Positions 35,635-42,623 of a DNA stretch of 48,915 bases are shown here, piece by piece. This DNA comes from Brevinema andersonii. GTDB lineage: Bacteria > Spirochaetota > DYKD01. The notes below the pieces were generated by a model. That model saw nothing but the letters and a program-made list of their open reading frames with translations. It was not told the DNA's origin and ran no database searches. The DNA is taken from positions 1 through 48,915 of the forward strand of contig DYKD01000018.1 in the NCBI GenBank assembly GCA_020722765.1, read 5' to 3'. Every line of letters starts with the position of its first letter. The first letter of the stretch is position 1. The translations under genes were made by a program, and so were the position numbers.

Positions 35635-36825
35635 TCAGAATCCTTTTACTTTCCTGCCACATAGCATATTCTGGTAACACCGCAGGCAACCGGGGAAAAT
35701 GCCTCCAGGACTGTTCTTCAGTTCATTGCGGAATTTTATAGCCCTTTCATTGTTAAATATTTTCAGGAACGGTTCTTTTTTGATGTTGCCAAGAACATAG
35801 TCAGGGTAATCCGCACAGAAATGGACATCACCGTTGTAGTTGATATTCGCCTGACTCCAGGGAATTGTACAGTTGTTTCTGACAGGAACAGTAAGCTGTC
35901 CATAATAGATATCGATCTTATCTGGTTTGAGTGCTGGAACTGTGATAATCGGGTAATTCACTTTCATGGAATGGATTTTTATCAGTATCTTGTAAAGCTC
36001 ATGACCGTCAATACCTGTATTGTATCCTGTATTGTATCCCTCCAGGCAATGGATGTCTGTATCTAGTTTCTCTTTCATCACTTTTGTCTGTTGTCTGACA
36101 ATTTCGTCATTTGAATATGTGCCAAGGTTATAGATATGCCAAGCCAGGTTGAAATCTTTGGCTGCTTCAGCAAGATCTCCGATATATTTATAGTTGAGGT
36201 TGTTGACAGTTGTTACGATACCCATATAAGGGTAATGATTTTTTTGTTTTTTCTTTTCCCTGTTTATAGCATCAAAACCTTTTACAACACGCTGATAGGA
36301 ACCTGCTCCACGTATTTTATCGTTGACTTCTTCAAATCCATCCAAGGAGACAAACAGGGCAGTCCATTTGCTAGCTACGATCTGTTCCGCATATTTCTCA
36401 AGAAAAGTACCATTAGTATTGACAGCAACAAAAAGTCCTTTTTTAAGTATGTATTCGACAAGAGGAAACAGATCCGGATAGAAAAACGGCTCTCCCCCCC
36501 AGATATAGATGATTGGTTTTTTAGGTGCTATTTCATCGATCAGCTTCTTATATGTTTCCAAGGGCAGGATGTCTTTGGCCTTCTCTGCGGCATAGGCGCC
36601 TTTTAAAACACCTTTGACGCCACGTTGACCGCACATGACACAATGAAGATTGCAAAGAGGAGTCAGCATGAGGTATAAAATACTCAATTCTGATGTTTTG
36701 CCATGTTTGAATCTGCGGTCAATGAGGATGGATTTGTTGTAGGACAGGAAGGATCTAGCAACTTTGCGTGCTAAATCAGGATTTTTCCTGAATAATTTGG
36801 GTAAAATTGAGTATTTGGATTTCAA
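35635..36825 (-). CDS. radical SAM protein with SPASM-like C-terminus
   Basis: A 396-residue enzyme. Cys58, Cys62 and Cys65 in CNLHCVMC bind the SAM cluster. WGGEPFFYPD and NTNGTFLE are further radical-SAM core motifs. The C-terminal part (about 315-390) has spaced Cys residues (CTIPWSQAN, FCADYPD, GCLRCYQNMLCG) as in SPASM domains, which hold extra [4Fe-4S] clusters. Relatives mature peptides or modify sugars and lipids; the substrate here is unknown. The start is TTG with GGAG eight bases upstream. It lies downstream of nrdG on the same strand but has its own promoter. A 12-base tandem repeat (36014-36037) adds an extra YNTG unit. Confidence 0.87.
   Translation of the reverse strand: MKSKYSILPKLFRKNPDLARKVARSFLSYNKSILIDRRFKHGKTSELSILYLMLTPLCNLHCVMCGQRGVKGVLKGAYAAEKAKDILPLETYKKLIDEIAPKKPIIYIWGGEPFFYPDLFPLVEYILKKGLFVAVNTNGTFLEKYAEQIVASKWTALFVSLDGFEEVNDKIRGAGSYQRVVKGFDAINREKKKQKNHYPYMGIVTTVNNLNYKYIGDLAEAAKDFNLAWHIYNLGTYSNDEIVRQQTKVMKEKLDTDIHCLEGYNTGYNTGIDGHELYKILIKIHSMKVNYPIITVPALKPDKIDIYYGQLTVPVRNNCTIPWSQANINYNGDVHFCADYPDYVLGNIKKEPFLKIFNNERAIKFRNELKNSPGGIFPGCLRCYQNMLCGRKVKGF
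36014..36037. repeat. in-frame 12-bp tandem repeat inside the radical SAM gene
   Basis: CCTGTATTGTAT occurs twice in direct succession. In the protein this gives a doubled YNTG unit in a loop region, and the reading frame is kept. Confidence 0.85.
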
Positions 36826-36871
36826 TTTTTTTTCTCCGATGCATCTTTTAGGATGCCCTGCAAGGTTTTTG

Positions 36872-36900
36872 AATATAAGCAGGTGTATTCAAAATGTCAA
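36872..36900 (-). promoter_or_regulatory. promoter of the radical SAM/SPASM gene
   Basis: On the reverse strand TTGACA (36895-36900) and TATATT (36872-36877) are 17 bases apart, 46 bases ahead of the TTG start at 36825. A short hairpin (GCATC/GATGC) lies in the leader. Confidence 0.75.
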
Positions 36901-36925
36901 AAGATAATGATTGGTTTTAAGATGT

Positions 36926-37525
36926 TTACCAGGTGTTATTGATATCCCTGTATTCCTGCACTTTCACATCCAACCCATATTTTTTATTGATGTTTTGAAC
37001 GTCATCCAAAGTGACAAGATTTGGTGCGAGAGTTGTCCTGAACTGGTACTCTGGAGACATTGTTCGGATAAGGTTAATGCTTTTTTCAATCAATTCGTAT
37101 TTGATTGAAGGTAATCCCACAACTTTGTGATACCTTTCCTGGACACATTTGATGTCCATGGCAGTATAATCTATAAGTCGTTCTTTGTAGTATTTTTCTA
37201 GAATATCTGGTTTATAGCCGTTTGTATCAAGTTTTACCAGAAGGTTTTCATTCTTGACCCAGCGCATGAAGGAAGCGAGCTCTTCTCCCCAAAGCGTCGG
37301 TTCACCACCTGTTATGCAGACTCCATCAATAAAATGCTTTCTTTCAAGTATTATATTTTTTATTTCGGTTTCTGGCAAGTCGGGAATGGTAGTGAGCTTT
37401 TCGGGAAGTACGAGATTCAGATTGTGACACCACGGACACCGAAAATTACAACCACCCGTAAATAGGGTGGTTGCAATTTTGCCTGGATAATCGACAAAAG
37501 AGTTTTTTTGAATGCCTTTGAACAT
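36926..37525 (-). CDS. nrdG: NrdG, anaerobic ribonucleotide reductase activase
   Basis: A radical SAM enzyme that generates the glycyl radical on class III ribonucleotide reductase. The 199-residue protein has the opening FVDYPGKIATTLFTGGCNF and the cluster site CNFRCPWC (Cys26, Cys30, Cys33). It also has the CITGGEPTL motif. Its start lies 18 bases after the stop of the 59-residue glycyl-radical ORF, with a purine-rich stretch but no well-spaced ribosome site, so it is probably translated by coupling. Order: nrdD, small ORF, nrdG. Confidence 0.93.
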   Translation of the reverse strand: MFKGIQKNSFVDYPGKIATTLFTGGCNFRCPWCHNLNLVLPEKLTTIPDLPETEIKNIILERKHFIDGVCITGGEPTLWGEELASFMRWVKNENLLVKLDTNGYKPDILEKYYKERLIDYTAMDIKCVQERYHKVVGLPSIKYELIEKSINLIRTMSPEYQFRTTLAPNLVTLDDVQNINKKYGLDVKVQEYRDINNTW

Positions 37526-37543
37526 CTCTCTTGAAACAGGCGT

Positions 37544-37723
37544 CTAGGCGACGCGGGTTTTTTCAGTCTCCTGTTCTTTTTTAGCTCCTGGAATCGTGAA
37601 ATACTGGCGTTCAGAGAATTCCTGCTGTTTCCCTTTGTTCCAGTTTTGTACAGGTCTGTAATATCCTACAACACGGGAATAAATCTCAGTAGGAATCTTG
37701 TAGACAGTCTTCTTATCCTTCAT
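37544..37723 (-). CDS. stand-alone glycyl-radical domain of class III ribonucleotide reductase
   Basis: A 59-residue frame between nrdD and nrdG. Residues 15-42 contain YSRVVGYYRPVQNWNKGK followed by QQEFSERQYF. This is the C-terminal segment of ordinary NrdD proteins, where the Gly of RVxGY (here Gly20) carries the radical. The main NrdD protein upstream lacks this segment. AGGAGGG stands seven bases before the ATG and 22 bases separate it from the nrdD stop, so it is translated as its own polypeptide. Residues 1-14 (KDKKTVYKIPTEI) and the Lys/Glu-rich tail (GAKKEQETEKTRVA) are extra. I infer that it docks on NrdD to complete the active site, much as GrcA does for pyruvate formate-lyase. Confidence 0.85.
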   Translation of the reverse strand: MKDKKTVYKIPTEIYSRVVGYYRPVQNWNKGKQQEFSERQYFTIPGAKKEQETEKTRVA

Positions 37724-37745
37724 AGAAAAGCCCTCCTGCTTTTTT

Positions 37746-39869
37746 TTAGTTTATACTTTCTCTGATTTCGTCCTCTACTTGGACTTGGACCCCGAATTTT
37801 TCAAGGTCTTCTTTCGTATGTTCATATGGACAGAACTTGTGTTCGCCTGGAATATAGCCATGTACAGGACAGATACTGAATGTCGGAGTGAGTGAGAAAT
37901 AGGGGAGTTTGTAGTTGGAACAGATTTTTTTTACAAGACGTTTGACAGTCGTAATGTCTGTAACCGCCTCACCAAGAAAGAAATGGATGACTGTTCCACC
38001 TGTGAATTTTGCCTGTAAGTCATCTTGATGGTTCAGGAGTTCAACAATATCATCTGTGTGGTTCACAGGAAGATGAACGGAATTAGTGTAGTAGGGAGTC
38101 ATGTCTGTTCCTGCAGTGATAATGTCTGGAAACGATTTTTTGTCGATTCGTGCCAACCTGAAGGAAGTCCCTTCTGCTGGGGAAGCTTCCAGATTGTACA
38201 TGTTGCCTGTCATTTTTTTAAAGTCATCGATATTTTCGCGCATGAAGTCCAGGACTTCAGATGCAAACTCTTTTCCTTCCTTTGAAGCATAGGGGATTTT
38301 CAGGAAATTAAGGACAGCTTCATTCATTCCCACAAGACCTATTGTTGAGAAGTGATTGGTCCAAAAGCGGCCTGTAGATCTTTTGATGTCACTCAGATAA
38401 AGGCGTGTGTAAGGATAGAGATTACTGTCTGTAAGGTCTTCAACGATTTTTCTTTTAAGTTCAAGGCTTTCTTTTGCAATGCCCATGTATTTGCCCAAAA
38501 TATCAAAGAAATCCTTTTTTGATTTTGCGATTTTTGCTATCCGTGGCAGGTTGATGGTTACAACACCAATGGAACCAGTCATGGGATTAGAAGCGAAAAG
38601 TCCGCCACGTCTGGCTTTCTCTTCTTCTTTGGGCTGTTTTGGCGAAGCGGGAGCTCCAAAAGCGCTGAAATTGGCTGATACGGAGTTGAACTGTGCCTTG
38701 ATTTCCCGAGTGTCCAGACGTAATCTGCAACACATGGATCTTGCGTCCTCTTCGCTCATTTCAGAATTTACAAAGTTTGCGAAATAGGGGGTGCCATATT
38801 TTGCGGTCATCTGCCAGATTTCATTATAGCGGTCATTGTCCCAATCAAAATCCTTGGTTATGTTGTAGGTAGGGATGGGAAAGGTGAATATCCGTCCATT
38901 GCCATCACCTTCAAGCATGACTTCAGCAAAAGCCCTGTTGAACATATACATCTCTTCCTGGAAGTCTCCATAGGTCTTGTCCTTCAGTTCTCCGCCAATG
39001 ATAATCTTTTTTTCTTTGAATGCCTTAGGTACGAGAACGTCCATGGTAAGGTTTGTGAAGGGAGTCTGGAATCCTGTCCGAGTGGGCACGTTGAGGTTGA
39101 AGATGAATTCCTGCATGGCCTGTTTTACTTGAGGGTAGTCAAGCTTGTCATGGCGAATGAATGGCGCAAGAAGAGTATCGAAATTTGAGAATGCCTGTGC
39201 ACCAGCTGTTTCACCTTGCAATGTGAAAAAAAAGTTTACAATATGACCAAGGGCAGTCCTGAAATGTTTTGCTGGTTTGCTGCATATTTTCCCAGCAACA
39301 GGGATAAAACCCTTGAGAAGCAACTGCTCAAGATCCCAACCTACACAGTAGGAGGCCAACAGTCCCAAGTCATGAATATGGATGAATCCCTGCTTGTGCG
39401 CATTTCCAACTTCCTCTGGATAAATCTTGTGTAGCCAGTATTTTGATGTGAGTGTTGAAGATATGTGGGAATTCAGCCCTTGTAGCGAATAAGACATGTT
39501 GCTGTTTTCACTGACACGCCAGTCTGCTAAACTCAGATATTCATCAATTATAGAATAGGAATCTTTGACAAGCGCATTGATGTTACGTGTTTCAGTCCGT
39601 TTTGCTCGGTAGATGATGTAAGATTTTGCAGTTTTGCGGAATCCCATATCCATCAAGGTCTCTTCAACAATGTCCTGGATATCTTCTACGGAAGGTACTT
39701 CGCCGGTATCAATCCTGGCCATAACAATGTCTGTAACATGTTTGGGTGTCCGTTTTTTACCTTCACCTGTATTTGAAAACGCTTTTTCAAGCGCATGAAC
39801 GATCTTTTCTGAATTGAAAGGGACTGTTCGTCCGTCACGTTTTCGTATCAGTGTTGGCAATCCAGACAT
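37746..39869 (-). CDS. nrdD: NrdD, class III ribonucleotide reductase lacking its glycyl-radical motif
   Basis: The oxygen-sensitive enzyme that makes deoxynucleotides. The 707-residue protein begins with an ATP-cone (LIRKRDGRTVPFNSEKIV, about 5-95), the allosteric site. Family blocks follow: VGWDLEQLLLKGF, FFFTLQGETAGAQAFSNFDTL, FNLNVPTRTGFQTPFTNLT and the active-site SMCCRLRLD. Near the C-terminus is half of the usual zinc site (CPVHGYIPGEHKFCP), but the expected second Cys and the RVxGY radical motif are absent. The protein ends EDEIRESIN, and the motif is encoded by the next ORF. The start at 39869 follows GGGAGG by six bases; the frame extends upstream to 39980 without support. Confidence 0.93.
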   Translation of the reverse strand: MSGLPTLIRKRDGRTVPFNSEKIVHALEKAFSNTGEGKKRTPKHVTDIVMARIDTGEVPSVEDIQDIVEETLMDMGFRKTAKSYIIYRAKRTETRNINALVKDSYSIIDEYLSLADWRVSENSNMSYSLQGLNSHISSTLTSKYWLHKIYPEEVGNAHKQGFIHIHDLGLLASYCVGWDLEQLLLKGFIPVAGKICSKPAKHFRTALGHIVNFFFTLQGETAGAQAFSNFDTLLAPFIRHDKLDYPQVKQAMQEFIFNLNVPTRTGFQTPFTNLTMDVLVPKAFKEKKIIIGGELKDKTYGDFQEEMYMFNRAFAEVMLEGDGNGRIFTFPIPTYNITKDFDWDNDRYNEIWQMTAKYGTPYFANFVNSEMSEEDARSMCCRLRLDTREIKAQFNSVSANFSAFGAPASPKQPKEEEKARRGGLFASNPMTGSIGVVTINLPRIAKIAKSKKDFFDILGKYMGIAKESLELKRKIVEDLTDSNLYPYTRLYLSDIKRSTGRFWTNHFSTIGLVGMNEAVLNFLKIPYASKEGKEFASEVLDFMRENIDDFKKMTGNMYNLEASPAEGTSFRLARIDKKSFPDIITAGTDMTPYYTNSVHLPVNHTDDIVELLNHQDDLQAKFTGGTVIHFFLGEAVTDITTVKRLVKKICSNYKLPYFSLTPTFSICPVHGYIPGEHKFCPYEHTKEDLEKFGVQVQVEDEIRESIN

Positions 39870-40037
39870 TGAAATCCTCCCAGAGACAATGATATCCCGC
39901 CAGAGCTTACCTGTCGGAATAAGAATATTTATTTTTTTTGTTTCGTCACGGACAACCTTGAGCATTATCCGATTCGTCATCCATGACGATAAGTGAAAGC
40001 AGGATAAAAGGCAGAAGTATCAATCCGTTGATAAAAG
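39870..40037 (-). promoter_or_regulatory. long nrdD leader with a small palindrome
   Basis: About 160 bases separate the predicted nrdD transcription start from its ATG. The palindrome TCGTCAT-CC-ATGACGA (39974-39989) could be an operator or RNA hairpin. I see no recognised riboswitch and no clear NrdR box. Confidence 0.4.
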
Positions 40038-40066
40038 ATTATATGATTTTTTTTTTTTAATGTCAA
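40038..40066 (-). promoter_or_regulatory. promoter of the nrdD operon
   Basis: On the reverse strand TTGACA (40061-40066) and TATAAT (40038-40043), both consensus, are 17 bases apart. The spacer is almost all A. Confidence 0.85.
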
Positions 40067-40110
40067 CTTAATTGAAAAAAAAAACAATAAAAATAATTTT
40101 TTTTAGGAAA

Positions 40111-40146
40111 ACAGGCATCCTGTATTTTTGTACAGTATGAAAAATA
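40111..40146. promoter_or_regulatory. overlapping inverted repeats between divergent nrdD and DUF2148 promoters
   Basis: ACAGG-CAT-CCTGT (40111-40123), CTGTA/TACAG (40120-40135) and TATTTTT/AAAAATA (40123-40146) overlap between the two promoters. They could be an operator for a regulator shared by both genes. Confidence 0.35.
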
Positions 40147-40154
40147 TGTTTTAT

Positions 40155-40183
40155 TTGTCTATTTTTGATTCAAATGTTATTAT
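40155..40183 (+). promoter_or_regulatory. promoter of the DUF2148-RNase H operon
   Basis: TTGTCT (40155-40160) and TATTAT (40178-40183) are 17 bases apart. The leader is about 90 bases. Confidence 0.6.
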
Positions 40184-40278
40184 TGCATGTCAAAGCGATA
40201 GTTTGTCCAGTCAATTTTTTTCTCTAAGTCTATTTTTATTGCATGATCCATATTATCAGAAGGATTTAGGAGTTTTTT

Positions 40279-40809
40279 ATGATTCGTGATATTTATGATA
40301 TAAAAGAAGAAAGCCTCAAGGTTGTCTCTACAATGATCATGAATCGGATGTTGACAGCCCCGAAAGCAAAAGGCGAAGATGATGTCCGTATACTTCTTGT
40401 GGACGGGAATGACAAAAAAGCGCTTGCTGATGAGATGCGTCATTTGGGAGAGGAGCGTAATCGTCCAGGTCTGATACGTGATGCTGCAAATGTTGATAAA
40501 TCTGGTTGTGTGATTGTTCTTGGTGCGAAGAAAATCACAATGAACCTTGATTGTGGTATGTGTGGCTTACCCACTTGTGTGGAAGCTATCAAAAAGGGTG
40601 TGAACTGCGTCTTCCCTTTAGCAGACCTTGGAATCGCCTTAGGCTCTGGCCTAAGTTTAGGGCAGGAGTTAGGAATTGACTCGAGGGTGATGTATACCAT
40701 TGGGCTTGCAGCATTAAGCCTCAAGATTTTTGATGATATGAATATCAGAATGTCCTTAGGTATTCCTCTTTCAGTGACAACAAAAAATGTCTGTTTTGAC
40801 AGGAAGTAA
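40279..40809 (+). CDS. DUF2148 (ferredoxin-like) domain protein
   Basis: A 176-residue protein with the DUF2148 signature NLDCGMCGLPTCVEA (about 93-107) plus a later Cys in GVNCVFPLADLG. These Cys residues suggest an iron-sulphur cluster. The family occurs in strict anaerobes and has no firm function. AGGAG lies six bases before the ATG. Its last 23 bases overlap the RNase H gene, so the two are coupled. It diverges from nrdD. Confidence 0.88.
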   Translation: MIRDIYDIKEESLKVVSTMIMNRMLTAPKAKGEDDVRILLVDGNDKKALADEMRHLGEERNRPGLIRDAANVDKSGCVIVLGAKKITMNLDCGMCGLPTCVEAIKKGVNCVFPLADLGIALGSGLSLGQELGIDSRVMYTIGLAALSLKIFDDMNIRMSLGIPLSVTTKNVCFDRK

Positions 40810-41473
40810 CTTGGGAAACTCGGACAAACTCCTGAAAAAAGCTGCAGAGTTCATTGACAAACTTGAGAAGAATGGTGTGACTGCAGAGATCGGCGATGCG
40901 CACCAGTATCAGCAGAAAATTTCACTTGGAGAGAAAGGAAATGCGAACCTCTGGTATTCTCCTAAGAATGATACTTTCAAACTGACTTTAAATGAGATTA
41001 AGGATAAAAACCTTGCTCGATTGGTTGAAGAATCATGGCATTCAGCGGATTCCAAAAAAAGGAATACAACCTCTTCTTTGGATGGGTTTCATGTTTTTAC
41101 AGATGGCTCCTATAAAAACGGGGATATTGGTTTTGCCTTTGTAGTTGTCAAGGATGGGGAAAAAATTCATGCAGGGAGCGGGAAAGTTCATGATAAGAGA
41201 TACAAGGATCAGAATAATGTGACAGGAGAGATTCAGGCTGTTTTGGAAGCCTGTAAATATATGAAGAACAAAGGGGTTAAGAGTTTTTCAATACATTTTG
41301 ATTATAATGGCTTGGAAAAATGGGCAAAAGACGAATGGAAAGCGAACAATGAACAGACAAAGTCCTACAAACGTTTTTTTGAGACTTATGATTCTGACAT
41401 TACCTGGGTGAAAGTGAAAGGACATTCCGGTAACAGGTTCAATGAAATGGCAGATAAGCTTGCAGGTTTATAG
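40787..41473 (+). CDS. ribonuclease H family protein with unfamiliar N-terminal region
   Basis: A 228-residue protein. The C-terminal half (about 100-228) is an RNase H fold. The acidic catalytic set is recognisable: Asp in FTDGSY, Glu in NVTGEIQAV, Asp in HFDYNG and Asp in FNEMADKLAG, with KGHSGNRF typical of RNase HI. It would cut RNA in RNA-DNA hybrids. The first about 95 residues (KKAAEFIDKLEKNG, then ANLWYSPKNDTFKLTL) do not match the usual hybrid-binding domain. The start lies inside the end of the DUF2148 gene. Confidence 0.87.
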   Translation: MSVLTGSNLGNSDKLLKKAAEFIDKLEKNGVTAEIGDAHQYQQKISLGEKGNANLWYSPKNDTFKLTLNEIKDKNLARLVEESWHSADSKKRNTTSSLDGFHVFTDGSYKNGDIGFAFVVVKDGEKIHAGSGKVHDKRYKDQNNVTGEIQAVLEACKYMKNKGVKSFSIHFDYNGLEKWAKDEWKANNEQTKSYKRFFETYDSDITWVKVKGHSGNRFNEMADKLAGL

Positions 41474-41574
41474 TTGGAAATTCTGCTTCCAGACCTTCTA
41501 ATGTTCCCCACGTGTGTGAGGATGGGTCATGTAAGCGTGCTTGTTTGTATAATAAAGAAATAGGTGAATCCTTC

Positions 41575-41943
41575 TTATTTTTTCACATGTTTTGTGAGAA
41601 AAGAGTCCAATTGTCTTGCAAAAGCCTGGGAATCCTTTTTCCCAAAAGAAGAAGGTCCTCCTGTTCTCTCGCCAGTGGCTCGCAACATTTGTGAAAGATC
41701 CCGCATGGCAAGTTTTGTTTTGATGTTTTCTGTTGTGTATGCCCAGCCCCTGGGGTCTATAGCAAAACCGGATTTGGAAAGCACCCTATCTGCCAAGGGG
41801 ATGTCTGCTGTGATGACAAGGTCTCCTGCATCAGTTAACTCGACAATCCTATGGTCAGCTGCATCAGCACCGATTTCAACAGTTTCAGAAGTAATGAGTT
41901 TTGATTTTGGGACTTGGATCTTTTTGCTTGCTACAAGTATCAT
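41575..41943 (-). pseudogene. YaiI/YqxD (UPF0178) protein lacking its N-terminus
   Basis: From MILVASKK onward (123 codons) the protein follows the family closely: ADAADHRIVELTDAGDLVIT, ADIPLADRVL, PRGWAYTTENI, LRATGERTGGPSSF and QAFARQLDSFL. The first about 30 residues, including the invariant DADxCP active-site segment, are missing, and neither the upstream frame nor its neighbours restore them. The frame does run on upstream to 42117, but the added sequence is Ile/Lys/Phe-rich and unlike the family. No ribosome site precedes the ATG at 41943. I read it as a 5'-truncated, probably dead gene. Confidence 0.7.
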
Positions 41944-42062
41944 CAGACAATAAACTGATTTGAAATGAATAATCCTTTTTGTATGGATATGCAAAAACTC
42001 TGATTGTGAACTTTTTTGTTTACAAATATATTTTCTTTGGTTGATTTTTTTATCATAAAAAA

Positions 42063-42091
42063 TTGTAAAAAAGGAATTATTGGCATATAAT
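42063..42091 (+). promoter_or_regulatory. promoter of the lacI-like remnant and folC
   Basis: TTGTAA (42063-42068) and TATAAT (42086-42091) are 17 bases apart, 25 bases before the ATG at 42117. Confidence 0.65.
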
Positions 42092-42116
42092 AACCATATT
42101 ATTTTAGAGGATTTCA

Positions 42117-42623
42117 ATGAACCTTAAGTACACAGGAAAACCGACATTAAAAGACATATCCCAAAAAACGCATCTTGATGTTTCAACAGTCTCACGTGTC
42201 CTGAATAATACTTTGACAATCAGTCATAAAGTCAGGTTGAAGATGTTGAAGATTTCCAAAGAGATAGGATATACCCCCAATAGCATTGCTCGGGCACTTG
42301 TAACAAAATGTTCCTATGCCATCGGGCTGGTTGTTCCAGATTTCACTTACATGGCCGGAGTCTTTTTTCAGGAAATCATGATTGGGATAGAGTTGGAAGT
42401 CGAGAGACAAAAGGGGGACAAACAAATCGGTGTTATAGGGTATGATAATATGGAGACAAATGATTATCTACAGGTTCCTCTTACCAGTGTTGACCAGAAA
42501 GGCCGGAAAATGGGTGAGACCGCAGGGAAGATGATTCTTGTTATTATCGAAAAAAGCAATTTAGGGCGGCCATTGATGATCAAACCAAAGTGGGTCGTCC
42601 GTCAATCTGGTGAATGCACATGA
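42117..42623 (+). pseudogene. LacI-family regulator with most of its ligand domain deleted
   Basis: A 168-residue frame; intact members have about 340. Residues 8-65 are a complete LacI helix-turn-helix and hinge (TLKDISQKTHLDVSTVSRVLNN, split near IGYTPNSIARALVT). The ligand domain starts normally (YAIGLVVPDF...FFQEIMIGIELEVERQ), then jumps at about residue 99 to the far C-terminal part (QIGVIGYDNMETNDYLQVPLTSVDQKGRKMGETA split). About 160 residues are missing in frame. The promoter, AGAGGA ribosome site and coupling to folC are preserved, so a shortened DNA-binding protein may still be made. Confidence 0.75.

Noticed and set aside
37544-37748. A simple frameshift splitting nrdD
   Set aside because: The small ORF has its own strong ribosome site and extra leading residues, and the large ORF has its own unrelated tail; shifting the frame does not give a continuous family-like sequence.
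39870-39980. An N-terminal extension of NrdD back to the ATG at 39980
   Set aside because: The ATG at 39869 has GGGAGG six bases upstream and begins right at the ATP-cone; the extension is not like the family and has no ribosome site.
42117-42623. A natural short LacI-like regulator
   Set aside because: The sequence jumps from the first to the last part of one ligand domain, which fits a deletion better than a distinct small family.
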